A stretch of DNA of 64,000 nt from Proteinivorax tanatarense (GTDB lineage: Bacteria > Bacillota > Proteinivoracia > Proteinivoracales > Proteinivoracaceae). Positions 1-9,678 of the stretch are shown one piece after another. Position 1 is the first letter of the stretch. Each line of letters starts with the position of its first letter. The position numbers and the translations under genes were made by a program. Where the stretch lies: assembly GCF_040267685.1 (NCBI RefSeq), contig NZ_CP158367.1, positions 2,976,001 to 3,040,000 on the forward strand. The letters are read 5' to 3'. Below the pieces are notes generated by a model that was given only the letters and a program-made list of their open reading frames with translations, was not told where the DNA came from and made no database searches.

Positions 1-347
1 TTTTCAACAGATAGAAGCATTTGTCCAAACCTTAGCGATGTAGCCTTTCCTTGATATAACATATTAGCAGTTAACTCTGTATCATAAATTTCTTTAGTTA
101 TAGAGTGAAGATTTTTACCCAAGTAACCTTTAATTAAAAAGGATAACAAGTAAACATCCTCTATGCAGTCTTTTCTTCTTTGGTTCTGCACCGTCTTTAC
201 CGTTTCTAAAGTAAATAATTCCTTATACTCTTCGTATAAGTCTTGAAAGTCTCCTCTTCTTTTTTTGCCAGTTCCACCATAGTAATAGTCTTTTCCTAGC
301 TTTGTAAGAAATTCTTCTCCTGTTTTTTTAATCTCTTCTAAACCCAA
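1..347 (-). CDS. Hypothetical protein, N-terminal part (runs off the window edge)
   Basis: An open frame on the minus strand reads from the window edge up to position 362 without a stop. The candidate starts are ATG 362, GTG 356 and TTG 347. I prefer TTG 347, because the purine-rich GGGGGTGA just upstream of it works as a ribosome binding site, whereas the ATG at 362 has none. The visible ~115 residues are rich in charged residues (EEIKKTGEEF, GGTGKKRRGDF) and look soluble and mostly helical. There is no signal peptide. I do not recognise the family. It lies downstream of pyrG on the same strand. Confidence 0.55.
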   Translation of the reverse strand, partial: MGLEEIKKTGEEFLTKLGKDYYYGGTGKKRRGDFQDLYEEYKELFTLETVKTVQNQRRKDCIEDVYLLSFLIKGYLGKNLHSITKEIYDTELTANMLYQGKATSLRFGQMLLSVE

Positions 348-445
348 TTGGGTCACCCCCATTTGTAGGAGAACATTTTGTATCTTTTAAATAATTATTC
401 TATTAACTTCTTAATATTCCTGCAAACAGAGCTTATTTTTATAAG

Positions 446-2104
<1,659 letters not shown>

Positions 2105-2275
2105 CTATCTGTTTATTTTACCTTCTTTTAGCCAACGGTTCAAGGGTTTTTAATATTTTTAAAATGAACCCTTTTTATTTTTACTCAAATCTCTTAAACT
2201 TAAACAATCTTTTAATACCTTCCTATTTTACCTTTAATAATAGAAAAAGACAACCAAAAAAAGATTCTTTCAATT

Positions 2276-2303
2276 AAAAAGAGCAGGTTTTAAAAACCTG
2301 CTC
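2276..2303 (-). terminator. Intrinsic terminator of the kam operon
   Basis: The inverted repeat GAGCAGGTTT/AAACCTGCTC (2281-2303) is followed on the minus strand by a run of five T. It lies immediately after kamE and separates the lysine operon from pyrG. Confidence 0.85.
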
Positions 2304-2313
2304 ACGCTAAAAT

Positions 2314-3057
2314 TTACTTTAATCCTTTTGTCATTTCTTTAATAACAAACGTAGCTACATCTTGGGGAGTTGTACCTGGTCCAAAACCTGCATCATATCC
2401 TAGCTCTAATGCAAGTTCATGGTTGATTCTTGGCCCCCCAGCAACTAACACGACCTTTTCTCTAAGCCCTTCTGCTTCTAAAAGCTCTACTAAATGAGTA
2501 AGGTTAGGGATGTGTATATCCTTTTGAGTTACAACCTGAGACACTAGTATGGCATCAGCATTTAATTCCATAGCTTTAGCAACCAACTCCTCATTAGGAA
2601 CTTGGCTGCCCATATTAATAGCGTCAATTTCTGGGTATCTTTCTAACCCATAATTGCCATCGTACCCTTTCATATTCATTATTGCATCTATACCAACTGT
2701 ATGAGCATCGGTACCGGTGCATGCAGCTACCACTGTGATTTTTCTTTTTATATTCTCTTTTATATAATCATTTATCTCATAATAGTCCATTGCTTGTTGT
2801 TCTACTTTTGCTACTTTAATTTTGGTAGTGTCAACATCATATTTACAGTTTCCATAAACTATGAAGAAAGTAAACTGTGGCCCAAGCCCCTGCATATGAA
2901 CAACGCTAGGTTGTTCTAAACCCATTTTTTTTGCTAAGGTTATCGCCGCTTCTTTAGCTTCGTCGCTACTGTCTATAGGGAGCGTAAATGATAATTGTAC
3001 AGCCCCATCATTTAATGTGTCTCCATAGGGTTTTACTTTAGTTAAATCAACTTTCAT
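2314..3057 (-). CDS. kamE: Lysine 5,6-aminomutase, beta (B12-binding) subunit
   Basis: Small subunit of the adenosylcobalamin- and PLP-dependent enzyme that moves the terminal amino group of L-beta-lysine (or D-lysine) from C6 to C5. The Rossmann-like cobalamin domain shows the base-off DxHxxG motif (D117-A-H119-T-V-G) and the distal AGGPRI loop near the C-terminus. Lys130 lies 11 residues after the cobalt-binding His, the same spacing as the PLP-binding lysine of the characterised Clostridium sticklandii enzyme. The 247-residue length fits the family. The gene starts 4 bp after kamD with a strong GGGAGGGG site, and it is the last gene of the operon before a terminator. Confidence 0.95.
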   Translation of the reverse strand: MKVDLTKVKPYGDTLNDGAVQLSFTLPIDSSDEAKEAAITLAKKMGLEQPSVVHMQGLGPQFTFFIVYGNCKYDVDTTKIKVAKVEQQAMDYYEINDYIKENIKRKITVVAACTGTDAHTVGIDAIMNMKGYDGNYGLERYPEIDAINMGSQVPNEELVAKAMELNADAILVSQVVTQKDIHIPNLTHLVELLEAEGLREKVVLVAGGPRINHELALELGYDAGFGPGTTPQDVATFVIKEMTKGLK

Positions 3058-3060
3058 CGT

Positions 3061-4659
3061 TTACACCCCTCCCTTTTGTTGCCTTTTTTCAAAGTTTACT
3101 TTTTTCATAATATCACTAAAAGGATTATAGTAGTTCTCATTCTTTAAAATAACCCCTTCTAATCCTTTTCCTCCATTTACCGGTCGTTTTACATCAGCAA
3201 AGTACCCTCTTTCTAAAGCAGAGAAAAGACCAATATCAGCAATATCTTCTAAAAGAGTTACTGCATTTTTTAACACTTGATTTGCTCTTTTTTGAATTTT
3301 ACCATCTTTTTTAAAGGTAATTTCCGCTCCTAAGTCTTTAGCATTGTTCATAACATACTCAGCATTTTCTAACGCTAAATACCTATCTTGCATATAAGGA
3401 GTGTGTATCGCTTCTGTTAGCATACCCAGTAATTGTATTCCTTGGCCTGTCATTATAGAAGTCAGGTTAAATAACCCATTTTGTAAGTGACCTTTAAATA
3501 CATTTCCTGTCATATGTTTTGTAGGAGGCATATATTTTAAAGGACTATTGGGGAATATCTGCCTTGACATCTGAGCCTGTGCAATTTCATATAACATTCC
3601 ATTTTCCATCTTTGGATCCATCTCAAAAGCATGCCCTAACCCCAGCTGTTCCTCTAGTAGTCCTGCATCTAAGCCAAATCTTTCATTTATAAACTGAGAA
3701 GCTAAAACAGTATGAGCTTCTTCAAAAGGGTCAGCAGTAGTTAAGTAATTGTCTTCTCCTGTATTGATTACTATATTAGCATACCCGTTAATAATTCTAG
3801 AAAAGTTTTGGTCTATCAAGGTTCTTTGCATGTTTATATCTCTAAACAAGATCCCATACAGTGCATCATTTAACATCATATCTAGTCTTTCAACTGCTCC
3901 CATCGCTGCCATTTCTGGCATGCATAACCCAGAACAATAATTAACTAAGTGAATGTAACGTCCCACTTCCTCCGATGCTTCATCCAGTGCCTCTCTCATA
4001 ATTCTAAAGTTTTCTTGGGTTGCATAAGTTCCCCCAAAGCCTTCAGTAGTTGCACCATAGGGGACATAGTCCAAAAGCGATTGCCCTGTAGTTCTAATAA
4101 CCGCTACAATGTCAGCACCATTTCTGGCTGCAGTTTTTGCTTGAGTAACATCCTCATAAATGTTCCCAGTTGCTACAATTACATATAACTGTGGTGATGG
4201 GCCTTCTCCTAATTTGCATATCATATCTCCACGTTTATTCCTAGACTTATCCACTCTTTCTAGTGATTCCCTAGCATAATCATACATTGTATCTTTCAAC
4301 CTCTGAGGATCTACCGTGGGAGTTTTACTTAAATCAATTTCCCCATCAGCTACTCCTTGGGCAACTTGTTGCGGAGTCATATTATAATGCTCACAGGCAT
4401 TAACTATCCAATACATTAATCCAGATCCTAAAAGCCCTTTATCCTTTAGGTGGTCAACGATCACATTAACTAATGGAACTTGTTCAGAGTCAATCCCATC
4501 AATTCCCAATAACCTTCCCACTGTTCTTTCAACTGCTACAGTTGTTCTTGGCTCTATAAATTCACCAATTTCTTTTGCAATAACCTTTGCCGCTTCCCTG
4601 GCTCTATCTACCATCTCTTTATTTATATTTAAGCTTTCGTTAATTATCTGTTTTGGCAT
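3061..4659 (-). CDS. kamD: Lysine 5,6-aminomutase, alpha subunit
   Basis: Large catalytic subunit, 532 residues, a TIM-barrel partner of KamE for the radical 5,6-amino shift in lysine fermentation. The sequence matches the family from end to end as I recall it, including EPRTTVAVERTVGRLLGIDG near the N-terminus and the substrate/PLP-side segments DIVAVIRTTGQSLLDYVPYG and TTEGFGGTYATQENFR around residues 175-220. Its start overlaps the end of kamC by 20 bp, with a GAGGAGGG ribosome site inside kamC. This suggests translational coupling of the aminomutase with its putative reactivase. Confidence 0.96.
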   Translation of the reverse strand: MPKQIINESLNINKEMVDRAREAAKVIAKEIGEFIEPRTTVAVERTVGRLLGIDGIDSEQVPLVNVIVDHLKDKGLLGSGLMYWIVNACEHYNMTPQQVAQGVADGEIDLSKTPTVDPQRLKDTMYDYARESLERVDKSRNKRGDMICKLGEGPSPQLYVIVATGNIYEDVTQAKTAARNGADIVAVIRTTGQSLLDYVPYGATTEGFGGTYATQENFRIMREALDEASEEVGRYIHLVNYCSGLCMPEMAAMGAVERLDMMLNDALYGILFRDINMQRTLIDQNFSRIINGYANIVINTGEDNYLTTADPFEEAHTVLASQFINERFGLDAGLLEEQLGLGHAFEMDPKMENGMLYEIAQAQMSRQIFPNSPLKYMPPTKHMTGNVFKGHLQNGLFNLTSIMTGQGIQLLGMLTEAIHTPYMQDRYLALENAEYVMNNAKDLGAEITFKKDGKIQKRANQVLKNAVTLLEDIADIGLFSALERGYFADVKRPVNGGKGLEGVILKNENYYNPFSDIMKKVNFEKRQQKGGV

Positions 4660-6289
4660 GTTTACCCTCCTCTTCGTGACTGTCTAATAGATGTTCTGCG
4701 GAGTGAATTATCTCCTTTGGCAATCCTAGCAAAGCAGCTATCTTTAAACCATCTTTAGGCACCCCAGTTTCTTTTAAAGGTTTAAGTCGATAGTCCATTA
4801 CAGAGTGGATTGTCCGCAAACCATTTTTTTGTTCTAACAAGTACCTCTTCAAGTCTTTCGAAGTTAAATTGTCCAACCCTATGATACGAAGATGATTAAA
4901 TTCACCCTTTATTATCTCTTCAAAGTGGCTGGTCAACAAAACTGTACTATTTCCTTCATTTAAGTAATTAGCAATAGCTAAAGCCAACGCACCACCTTCA
5001 TGAGGATTGGTCCCTCGAGCCAGCTCATCTATTAAGTATAAACCTTTACGCTTACGATGGGCTATTACTTTTTTGATACCTGCTATTTCTGCTCCAAAGG
5101 TACTTAATCCTTCGTCCAAAGACTGTCCATCTAACTGAGAATAATAGATAAACCTTTTAGGTGAAAAGCTAAACATTTCAGCAGGCACAAGCAGTCCAAA
5201 CTGAGCCATAGCTACCATTAGACCGACAGTCTTTAAGGTAACTGATTTCCCTCCCATATTAGCTCCGGTTATAACAGTAACCCCTTTTTTTAGTTTTAAG
5301 GAAATTGGAGTCATTTTTCTATTTTGTTGCAATAGATGAACCTCTAGAACTGGGTTTTTCCCATTTACCAGTTCTATCTCTTCACCACTTGTCAATTTTG
5401 GAGAGGTTCCTCCTACTTTTTTAGCATATATAGCCTTTGTCAAAAGCCAATCCAAATACCCCAACTTGTTACAATTTTCTAAAATAGAGGTGGAAAAGAG
5501 GTTAACCTTTTTAGTTAGTTTTTTTCTTACTTTTTGTTCTTCGTCATCTAGTTGATCTTTAGCATTCAATAACTGATTCTGCAATTTTCTAATGGTTTCG
5601 TCTGGACGAATACGAAACTCTACTTCTGAATACGACTCTGAGTAATACATCAACTGCTGGTCTTTTTCTAACTTCTCCACCAACTCTATGTCAAACTTAT
5701 TTATGCTTACTGCGTCCTTATAGTTGAATTTTATCTCATACTTTTCTTCAAGCTGCTTCTTTTTCTGATTAAAGTAGTTATTTAAACTGGCATTAAGCTT
5801 TCTTATCTCAGCACGAAGTACTTTTAGATCCGCGCTGTATGAGTCTGATAAATAAAAGCTTGGACCTTCATTATCCAAAGAAAGAATTTTAGTTAGCGAA
5901 ACTAAAGGTTCTAGCCTTAAATTTTTTGGTCTTTTCCAGTAAAATTTTCTAAAATTTTCTTCTAGTATATCTACAGTTAGCAACCAACTTTTCAATCTAA
6001 AAAAATCTTCATCAAGTAAGGTTATCTCCCGTTGGGCTTTGTTAACTATCCCCGTTATGTCTTTCAGTCTATAAAAATTATCAACTAGATAAGAAAACAC
6101 CTTGCCATCCTTTTTTTGGCCCTCCATTACTTGTTCTACAAGCTTATACTCCCTTTGGAGGTTTTTTTTATTGACTGAAGGGGTTACCTTTTTTTTAAAC
6201 CTAATACCGTAAGGTGAATATGGCTCCAGTTGAAACCAAACCTGTTCAAAACCAATGCCTTCAAATGCCCTCTCACTGAAAAATTCCAT
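4640..6289 (-). CDS. kamC: MutS-like ATPase, lysine 5,6-aminomutase reactivase component KamC
   Basis: 549 residues. The N-terminal ~300 residues are helical and contain coiled-coil-like stretches (for example EEQKVRKKLTKKV). The C-terminal third is a MutS/ABC-type ATPase with Walker A TGANMGGKS (342-349), the Q-loop region FSTFGAEIAGIK and Walker B YLIDELARGTNPHEGGA. There are no MutS mismatch-recognition or connector domains, so this is not a repair protein. Genes of this type are conserved beside kamD/kamE and are annotated as reactivase ATPases that presumably exchange damaged cobalamin. That role is known from annotation of the family, not visible here. It starts 12 bp after kamB with a GGGGGTGA site. 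Confidence 0.85.
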   Translation of the reverse strand: MEFFSERAFEGIGFEQVWFQLEPYSPYGIRFKKKVTPSVNKKNLQREYKLVEQVMEGQKKDGKVFSYLVDNFYRLKDITGIVNKAQREITLLDEDFFRLKSWLLTVDILEENFRKFYWKRPKNLRLEPLVSLTKILSLDNEGPSFYLSDSYSADLKVLRAEIRKLNASLNNYFNQKKKQLEEKYEIKFNYKDAVSINKFDIELVEKLEKDQQLMYYSESYSEVEFRIRPDETIRKLQNQLLNAKDQLDDEEQKVRKKLTKKVNLFSTSILENCNKLGYLDWLLTKAIYAKKVGGTSPKLTSGEEIELVNGKNPVLEVHLLQQNRKMTPISLKLKKGVTVITGANMGGKSVTLKTVGLMVAMAQFGLLVPAEMFSFSPKRFIYYSQLDGQSLDEGLSTFGAEIAGIKKVIAHRKRKGLYLIDELARGTNPHEGGALALAIANYLNEGNSTVLLTSHFEEIIKGEFNHLRIIGLDNLTSKDLKRYLLEQKNGLRTIHSVMDYRLKPLKETGVPKDGLKIAALLGLPKEIIHSAEHLLDSHEEEGKHAKTDN

Positions 6290-6301
6290 CTTTTCACCCC
6301 C

Positions 6302-7303
6302 TTATTTTAGCGGGTCAACTACAGGTAGATGCAAAAATTTTTCTAGCCTTTTTTCTAAGTCTGAGGAAGAAAATTCATAGCCTTTTGGGGATATAGGGTT
6401 TATAAATACTCCTATTAAATTGCACTTTTTTTGTACAAATGGTTTCCCGCCTTTTTTAATAAAAGTATTAAGCTCAAAAGGAGAGCAGAAGATTTTCGTC
6501 CCATCTTTGGCTATAATATCTATTTTATAGCCTTTGGATACAAATGAAGTTAGCTGATTTATAAAATCAGAAGTCACTGCACCTGGTATAAAAACTGAGT
6601 TTCTTTCCTCTAAGCTAAAGTACCTGATTATATCCTTTGCTCCTATAGCTGATGCATATGGTGTTTTTACTATTTTTTCTCCATCTATCATTACAGTTAG
6701 TATATGTCCCTCTGGTATAGACCCTTCCCATTTAGGCAATGTTAAAAGGTTTACCTGATGAACAGTTTCTTGCACTAGCCGATTGATGTTTCTACTTACA
6801 GCTGCTCCTGTAGCCACAACTGTTCCGTCAGTTATGGTTGGGGCGGCGGAAGCCTTTCGGTTAATGGCCCCATCTACAAAAACTTTCTTTGCTCCTACTT
6901 TTCTTAACTTGCCTAAAACTCTTTTTAATTGATGGGATTGTTTAGGCCCCGCTACTATACCAGTACCATAACTTTTTATTTTTATTAACATAACTTCCCC
7001 TAACTGGTTGTAGATATCTGTGCCAGCTAAGATTTCGTATTGACAATCAAACTCTTTAAGTGTTTCTGTAGCGGTAGCAGCTAACATACCTTCGTAAAAA
7101 TATACCGCTGGCTTTTCAGTATACGTTACTTGGTCCATGTCTTCCCCATCTAACCCAACAGAGGTTATTGCCAATCCCTCTAACCATTTAAATTCATCTA
7201 TTAAATAGTTTAGTGCAACTGTTTTACCTGTATTTTTCCCCATCCCGACAATAGATAAAGAAAAAATTTCTTTCGAAGCAATGCTTTGCAAGATAGGCTT
7301 CAT
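6302..7303 (-). CDS. kamB: Lysine 5,6-aminomutase reactivase subunit KamB (P-loop protein)
   Basis: 333 residues with an N-terminal P-loop GMGKNTGKT (about 20-28), the kind of nucleotide-binding fold found in MobB/CobQ-like and reactivase proteins. The rest has no transmembrane segment or signal peptide. The start ATG overlaps the stop of kamA (TAATG), so the two are translationally coupled. The conserved position between kamA and kamC supports the KamB assignment. Its biochemical activity cannot be read from sequence. The likely role is working with KamC to keep the B12 aminomutase active. Confidence 0.8.
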   Translation of the reverse strand: MKPILQSIASKEIFSLSIVGMGKNTGKTVALNYLIDEFKWLEGLAITSVGLDGEDMDQVTYTEKPAVYFYEGMLAATATETLKEFDCQYEILAGTDIYNQLGEVMLIKIKSYGTGIVAGPKQSHQLKRVLGKLRKVGAKKVFVDGAINRKASAAPTITDGTVVATGAAVSRNINRLVQETVHQVNLLTLPKWEGSIPEGHILTVMIDGEKIVKTPYASAIGAKDIIRYFSLEERNSVFIPGAVTSDFINQLTSFVSKGYKIDIIAKDGTKIFCSPFELNTFIKKGGKPFVQKKCNLIGVFINPISPKGYEFSSSDLEKRLEKFLHLPVVDPLK

Positions 7304-8535
7304 TAGTTACCCCGCCTTTTACCTCTCTTTAAATTAGTTGGCTCTAAATGCAATCTTTGCCCTGACATTAAAGCTTCAACACCTTCTTTTTCTTCATCAA
7401 CACAATATTCACACTGACATTTATCTTCATAGCTCGTTGGTTGTGAATATGAAGAAATCACTCCCTCAAAGTTTCGTAACACTACTTTTTCTGGAGATTG
7501 ACTAATCAGATATTGAGGCATAACGGGAATCTTTCCTCCCCCACCTGGTGCATCAACGACAAAAGTAGGCACTGCATAGCCAGAAGTGTGCCCCCTAAGG
7601 CCTTCTATGATTTCTATACCTTTACTAACAGGTGTCCTAAAATGTTCTATTCCATTAGACAAATCACATTGATATATATAATACGGCCTTACACGGTTTT
7701 TAACCAGCTGGTGAACTAACTCTTTCATTATGTTAGTACAATCATTTATTCCTTTTAACAACACCGATTGGTTCCCTAAAGGAATACCAGCATTTGCTAA
7801 CATTTTTAATGCCTCTTTACTTTCTTCAGTAAGCTCTTTTGGATGGTTAAAATGGGTGTTAAGCCATATTGGATGATACTTTTTTAGCATGTTACATAGA
7901 TCTTCTGTTATCCGCTGCGGCAAAACGACAGGTGCTCTAGTTCCTATCCTAATTATTTCAACATGCTCAATTTCTCTGAGGTTTTTAATTATATATTCAA
8001 GTTTATCATCACTTAATAACAGTCCGTCACCTCCTGAAATAAGCACATCCCGTACCTCTGGTGTGTTTCGCACATATTGTAAAGCCTGATCTATTTGAGA
8101 AGTTGGCATGGCTTTGTCTGTAGAGCCTGCCATCCTCCTTCTAGTACAGTGACGACAGTACATAGAACATTGATCAGTAACTAAAAATAATATCCTATCA
8201 GGATAGCGATGGGTAATTCCGGGAACGGGAGAATCTGTATCTTCAGACAACGGATCTTCTAAATCACTCTCTCCTTTGTCCAGCTCTCTTCCTACTGGTA
8301 TAGCTTGCTTCCTTATAGGACAACTAGGATTATCTTTATCCATTAAGTTAGCATAGTAGGGTGTTATGGCCATCCGTAGGTTTTCCAAGCATTTAGCTAT
8401 TCCATCCTCTTCAGTTTTAGTTAGCGATACTACTTCCTTTAACTCTTCTACTGTACCTATACGATTTCTTAATTGCCAATTCCAGTCTTCCCAATTACTT
8501 TTTGAAACACCAGCAAATTTACCTTTCATAATCAT
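7303..8535 (-). CDS. kamA: L-lysine 2,3-aminomutase (radical SAM)
   Basis: Converts L-lysine to L-beta-lysine, the first step of lysine fermentation, using a [4Fe-4S] cluster, SAM and PLP. The radical SAM motif C123-x3-C127-x2-C130 (CSMYCRHC) and the PLP lysine K335 in APGGGGKIP are both present. A C-terminal cysteine cluster (CQCEYC) matches the zinc-binding tail of characterised lysine 2,3-aminomutases. The 410-residue length is typical. EpmB, the EF-P-modifying paralogue, is shorter and lacks this tail, and the operon context also argues for the catabolic enzyme. The gene lies 9 bp after kdd. Confidence 0.96.
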   Translation of the reverse strand: MIMKGKFAGVSKSNWEDWNWQLRNRIGTVEELKEVVSLTKTEEDGIAKCLENLRMAITPYYANLMDKDNPSCPIRKQAIPVGRELDKGESDLEDPLSEDTDSPVPGITHRYPDRILFLVTDQCSMYCRHCTRRRMAGSTDKAMPTSQIDQALQYVRNTPEVRDVLISGGDGLLLSDDKLEYIIKNLREIEHVEIIRIGTRAPVVLPQRITEDLCNMLKKYHPIWLNTHFNHPKELTEESKEALKMLANAGIPLGNQSVLLKGINDCTNIMKELVHQLVKNRVRPYYIYQCDLSNGIEHFRTPVSKGIEIIEGLRGHTSGYAVPTFVVDAPGGGGKIPVMPQYLISQSPEKVVLRNFEGVISSYSQPTSYEDKCQCEYCVDEEKEGVEALMSGQRLHLEPTNLKRGKRRGN

Positions 8536-8544
8536 TTATCCCCC

Positions 8545-9579
8545 TTAAGTATAAATTCTCTGAAACAGTGTCCTTATTGCTTGGTCCTCTCTTAAAATGT
8601 TGATAGCTATATCACTGTGATTTTGAGCATATCCATTACCTATTATCATATCTATATCTTTACCTACTCCTTCTGCTCCCAGTGCGGCTTGAGTAAAGCT
8701 GGTAGCCATGCTGAAAAAATATATGGTACCTCTTTCTTTTGTAACCAAAATACTGGATAACTCTGTACTTGGTATATTTACACAGTTAATAGTTAAGTCA
8801 GCCATTTGACCGCCATTTATATCTGTCACTTTACTTAGCAAGTCAACAGGATTTGTTGCATCACCCTGAATAATCTCATCATAAGCTCCGATCTCCTTAA
8901 TTCTGTCAATGCCCTCCTGGCTATACTCTACTGCTATAACCTTTCCATTTGGTCCTACTTTCTTCTTTGCCTCATAAAGACATAGAAGCCCTGATTTTCC
9001 GCCCGCTCCAATAACAATGACAGTATCTCCATCCTTCACTAGTCTTTGAGTTTGTGCAGGTGCCCCTGCAACATCCAACACAGCTAACGCCAAGTTATCG
9101 TCAATGTCATCAGGCAATTTTGCGTAAATTCCACTCTCAAATAAAACTGCTTTTCCCTCGACATCTACTTGATCAGTTTCATTTCTTATGCCATTTACTT
9201 TTTCAATATAAAGCGGAGTAAGAGACAAAGAAACTAGGGTGGCTACCTTGTCACCTTTTTTTAAGTCTATGTTTTTAAGCTGCTGGCCTACTTTAGCTAC
9301 TTTACCTATTAGCATTCCTCCTGAGCCAGTAACGGGATTATGTTGTTTCCCTCTTTCAGCTACCGTATCTAAAATAATCTGTGATATTTCCTTACCTTCC
9401 TTTTGACTTTGTTCCTGGATTTGAGTAAAACTTGCAGAGTCTATATTTAAGGTGTCAACATTTATTAAGATCTCATTTTCATAAATGTTAGGCGTATTGT
9501 CTATCTTCCAAGCTGGCTGTGGCAACACTCCTTTAGGCTCAATAACTCTATGCGTACCGTATCGACAAATCTTAGTCAT
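8545..9579 (-). CDS. kdd: L-erythro-3,5-diaminohexanoate dehydrogenase
   Basis: NAD-dependent oxidative deamination of 3,5-diaminohexanoate to 5-amino-3-oxohexanoate, the step after the two aminomutases. The 344-residue protein has an alcohol-dehydrogenase-like layout with the nucleotide-binding segment VIGAGGKSG (about residue 190) and the family-typical N-terminus with YGTHRVIEPKGVLPQ. It is the first gene of the operon, with a GGAGGG site, about 45 bp downstream of the sigma-54 promoter. The next pathway genes, kce and kal, are not in this window. Confidence 0.93.
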   Translation of the reverse strand: MTKICRYGTHRVIEPKGVLPQPAWKIDNTPNIYENEILINVDTLNIDSASFTQIQEQSQKEGKEISQIILDTVAERGKQHNPVTGSGGMLIGKVAKVGQQLKNIDLKKGDKVATLVSLSLTPLYIEKVNGIRNETDQVDVEGKAVLFESGIYAKLPDDIDDNLALAVLDVAGAPAQTQRLVKDGDTVIVIGAGGKSGLLCLYEAKKKVGPNGKVIAVEYSQEGIDRIKEIGAYDEIIQGDATNPVDLLSKVTDINGGQMADLTINCVNIPSTELSSILVTKERGTIYFFSMATSFTQAALGAEGVGKDIDMIIGNGYAQNHSDIAINILREDQAIRTLFQRIYT

Positions 9580-9622
9580 TTATTACCCTCCTTCTATTAC
9601 TTTTATCTTCTGCTTATTTAAT

Positions 9623-9639
9623 AGCAACTATTATGCCAA
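9623..9639 (-). promoter_or_regulatory. Sigma-54 (-24/-12) promoter of the kdd-kam operon
   Basis: The minus-strand sequence TTGGCATAATAGTTGCT matches the RpoN consensus (YTGGCAC-N5-TTGCW), with GG and GC exactly 10 bases apart. The only deviation in the core is T for C in GGCAC. It lies between the activator gene and kdd and places the transcription start about 12 bases downstream, upstream of the kdd ribosome site. The adjacent gene encodes a sigma-54 activator, which strongly supports function. Confidence 0.9.
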
Positions 9640-9640
9640 A

Positions 9641-9678
9641 ACATAAAAATATAGCCTTTAAAGGCTATATTTTTATGT
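9641..9678. terminator. Perfect 38-bp palindrome, likely terminator of the activator gene
   Basis: The two 19-base arms (first arm acataaaaatatagccttt) are exact reverse complements with no loop mismatch. The palindrome contains the TAG stop of the activator gene and ends one base before the -24 element of the kdd promoter. The AT-rich flanks give U-rich tails on both strands, so it can act as an intrinsic terminator that stops activator transcripts before the kam operon. Confidence 0.75.

Noticed and set aside
4640-6289. Mismatch repair MutS/MutS2
   Set aside because: Only the ATPase domain resembles MutS. The mismatch-recognition, connector and Smr domains are absent, and the operon is metabolic.
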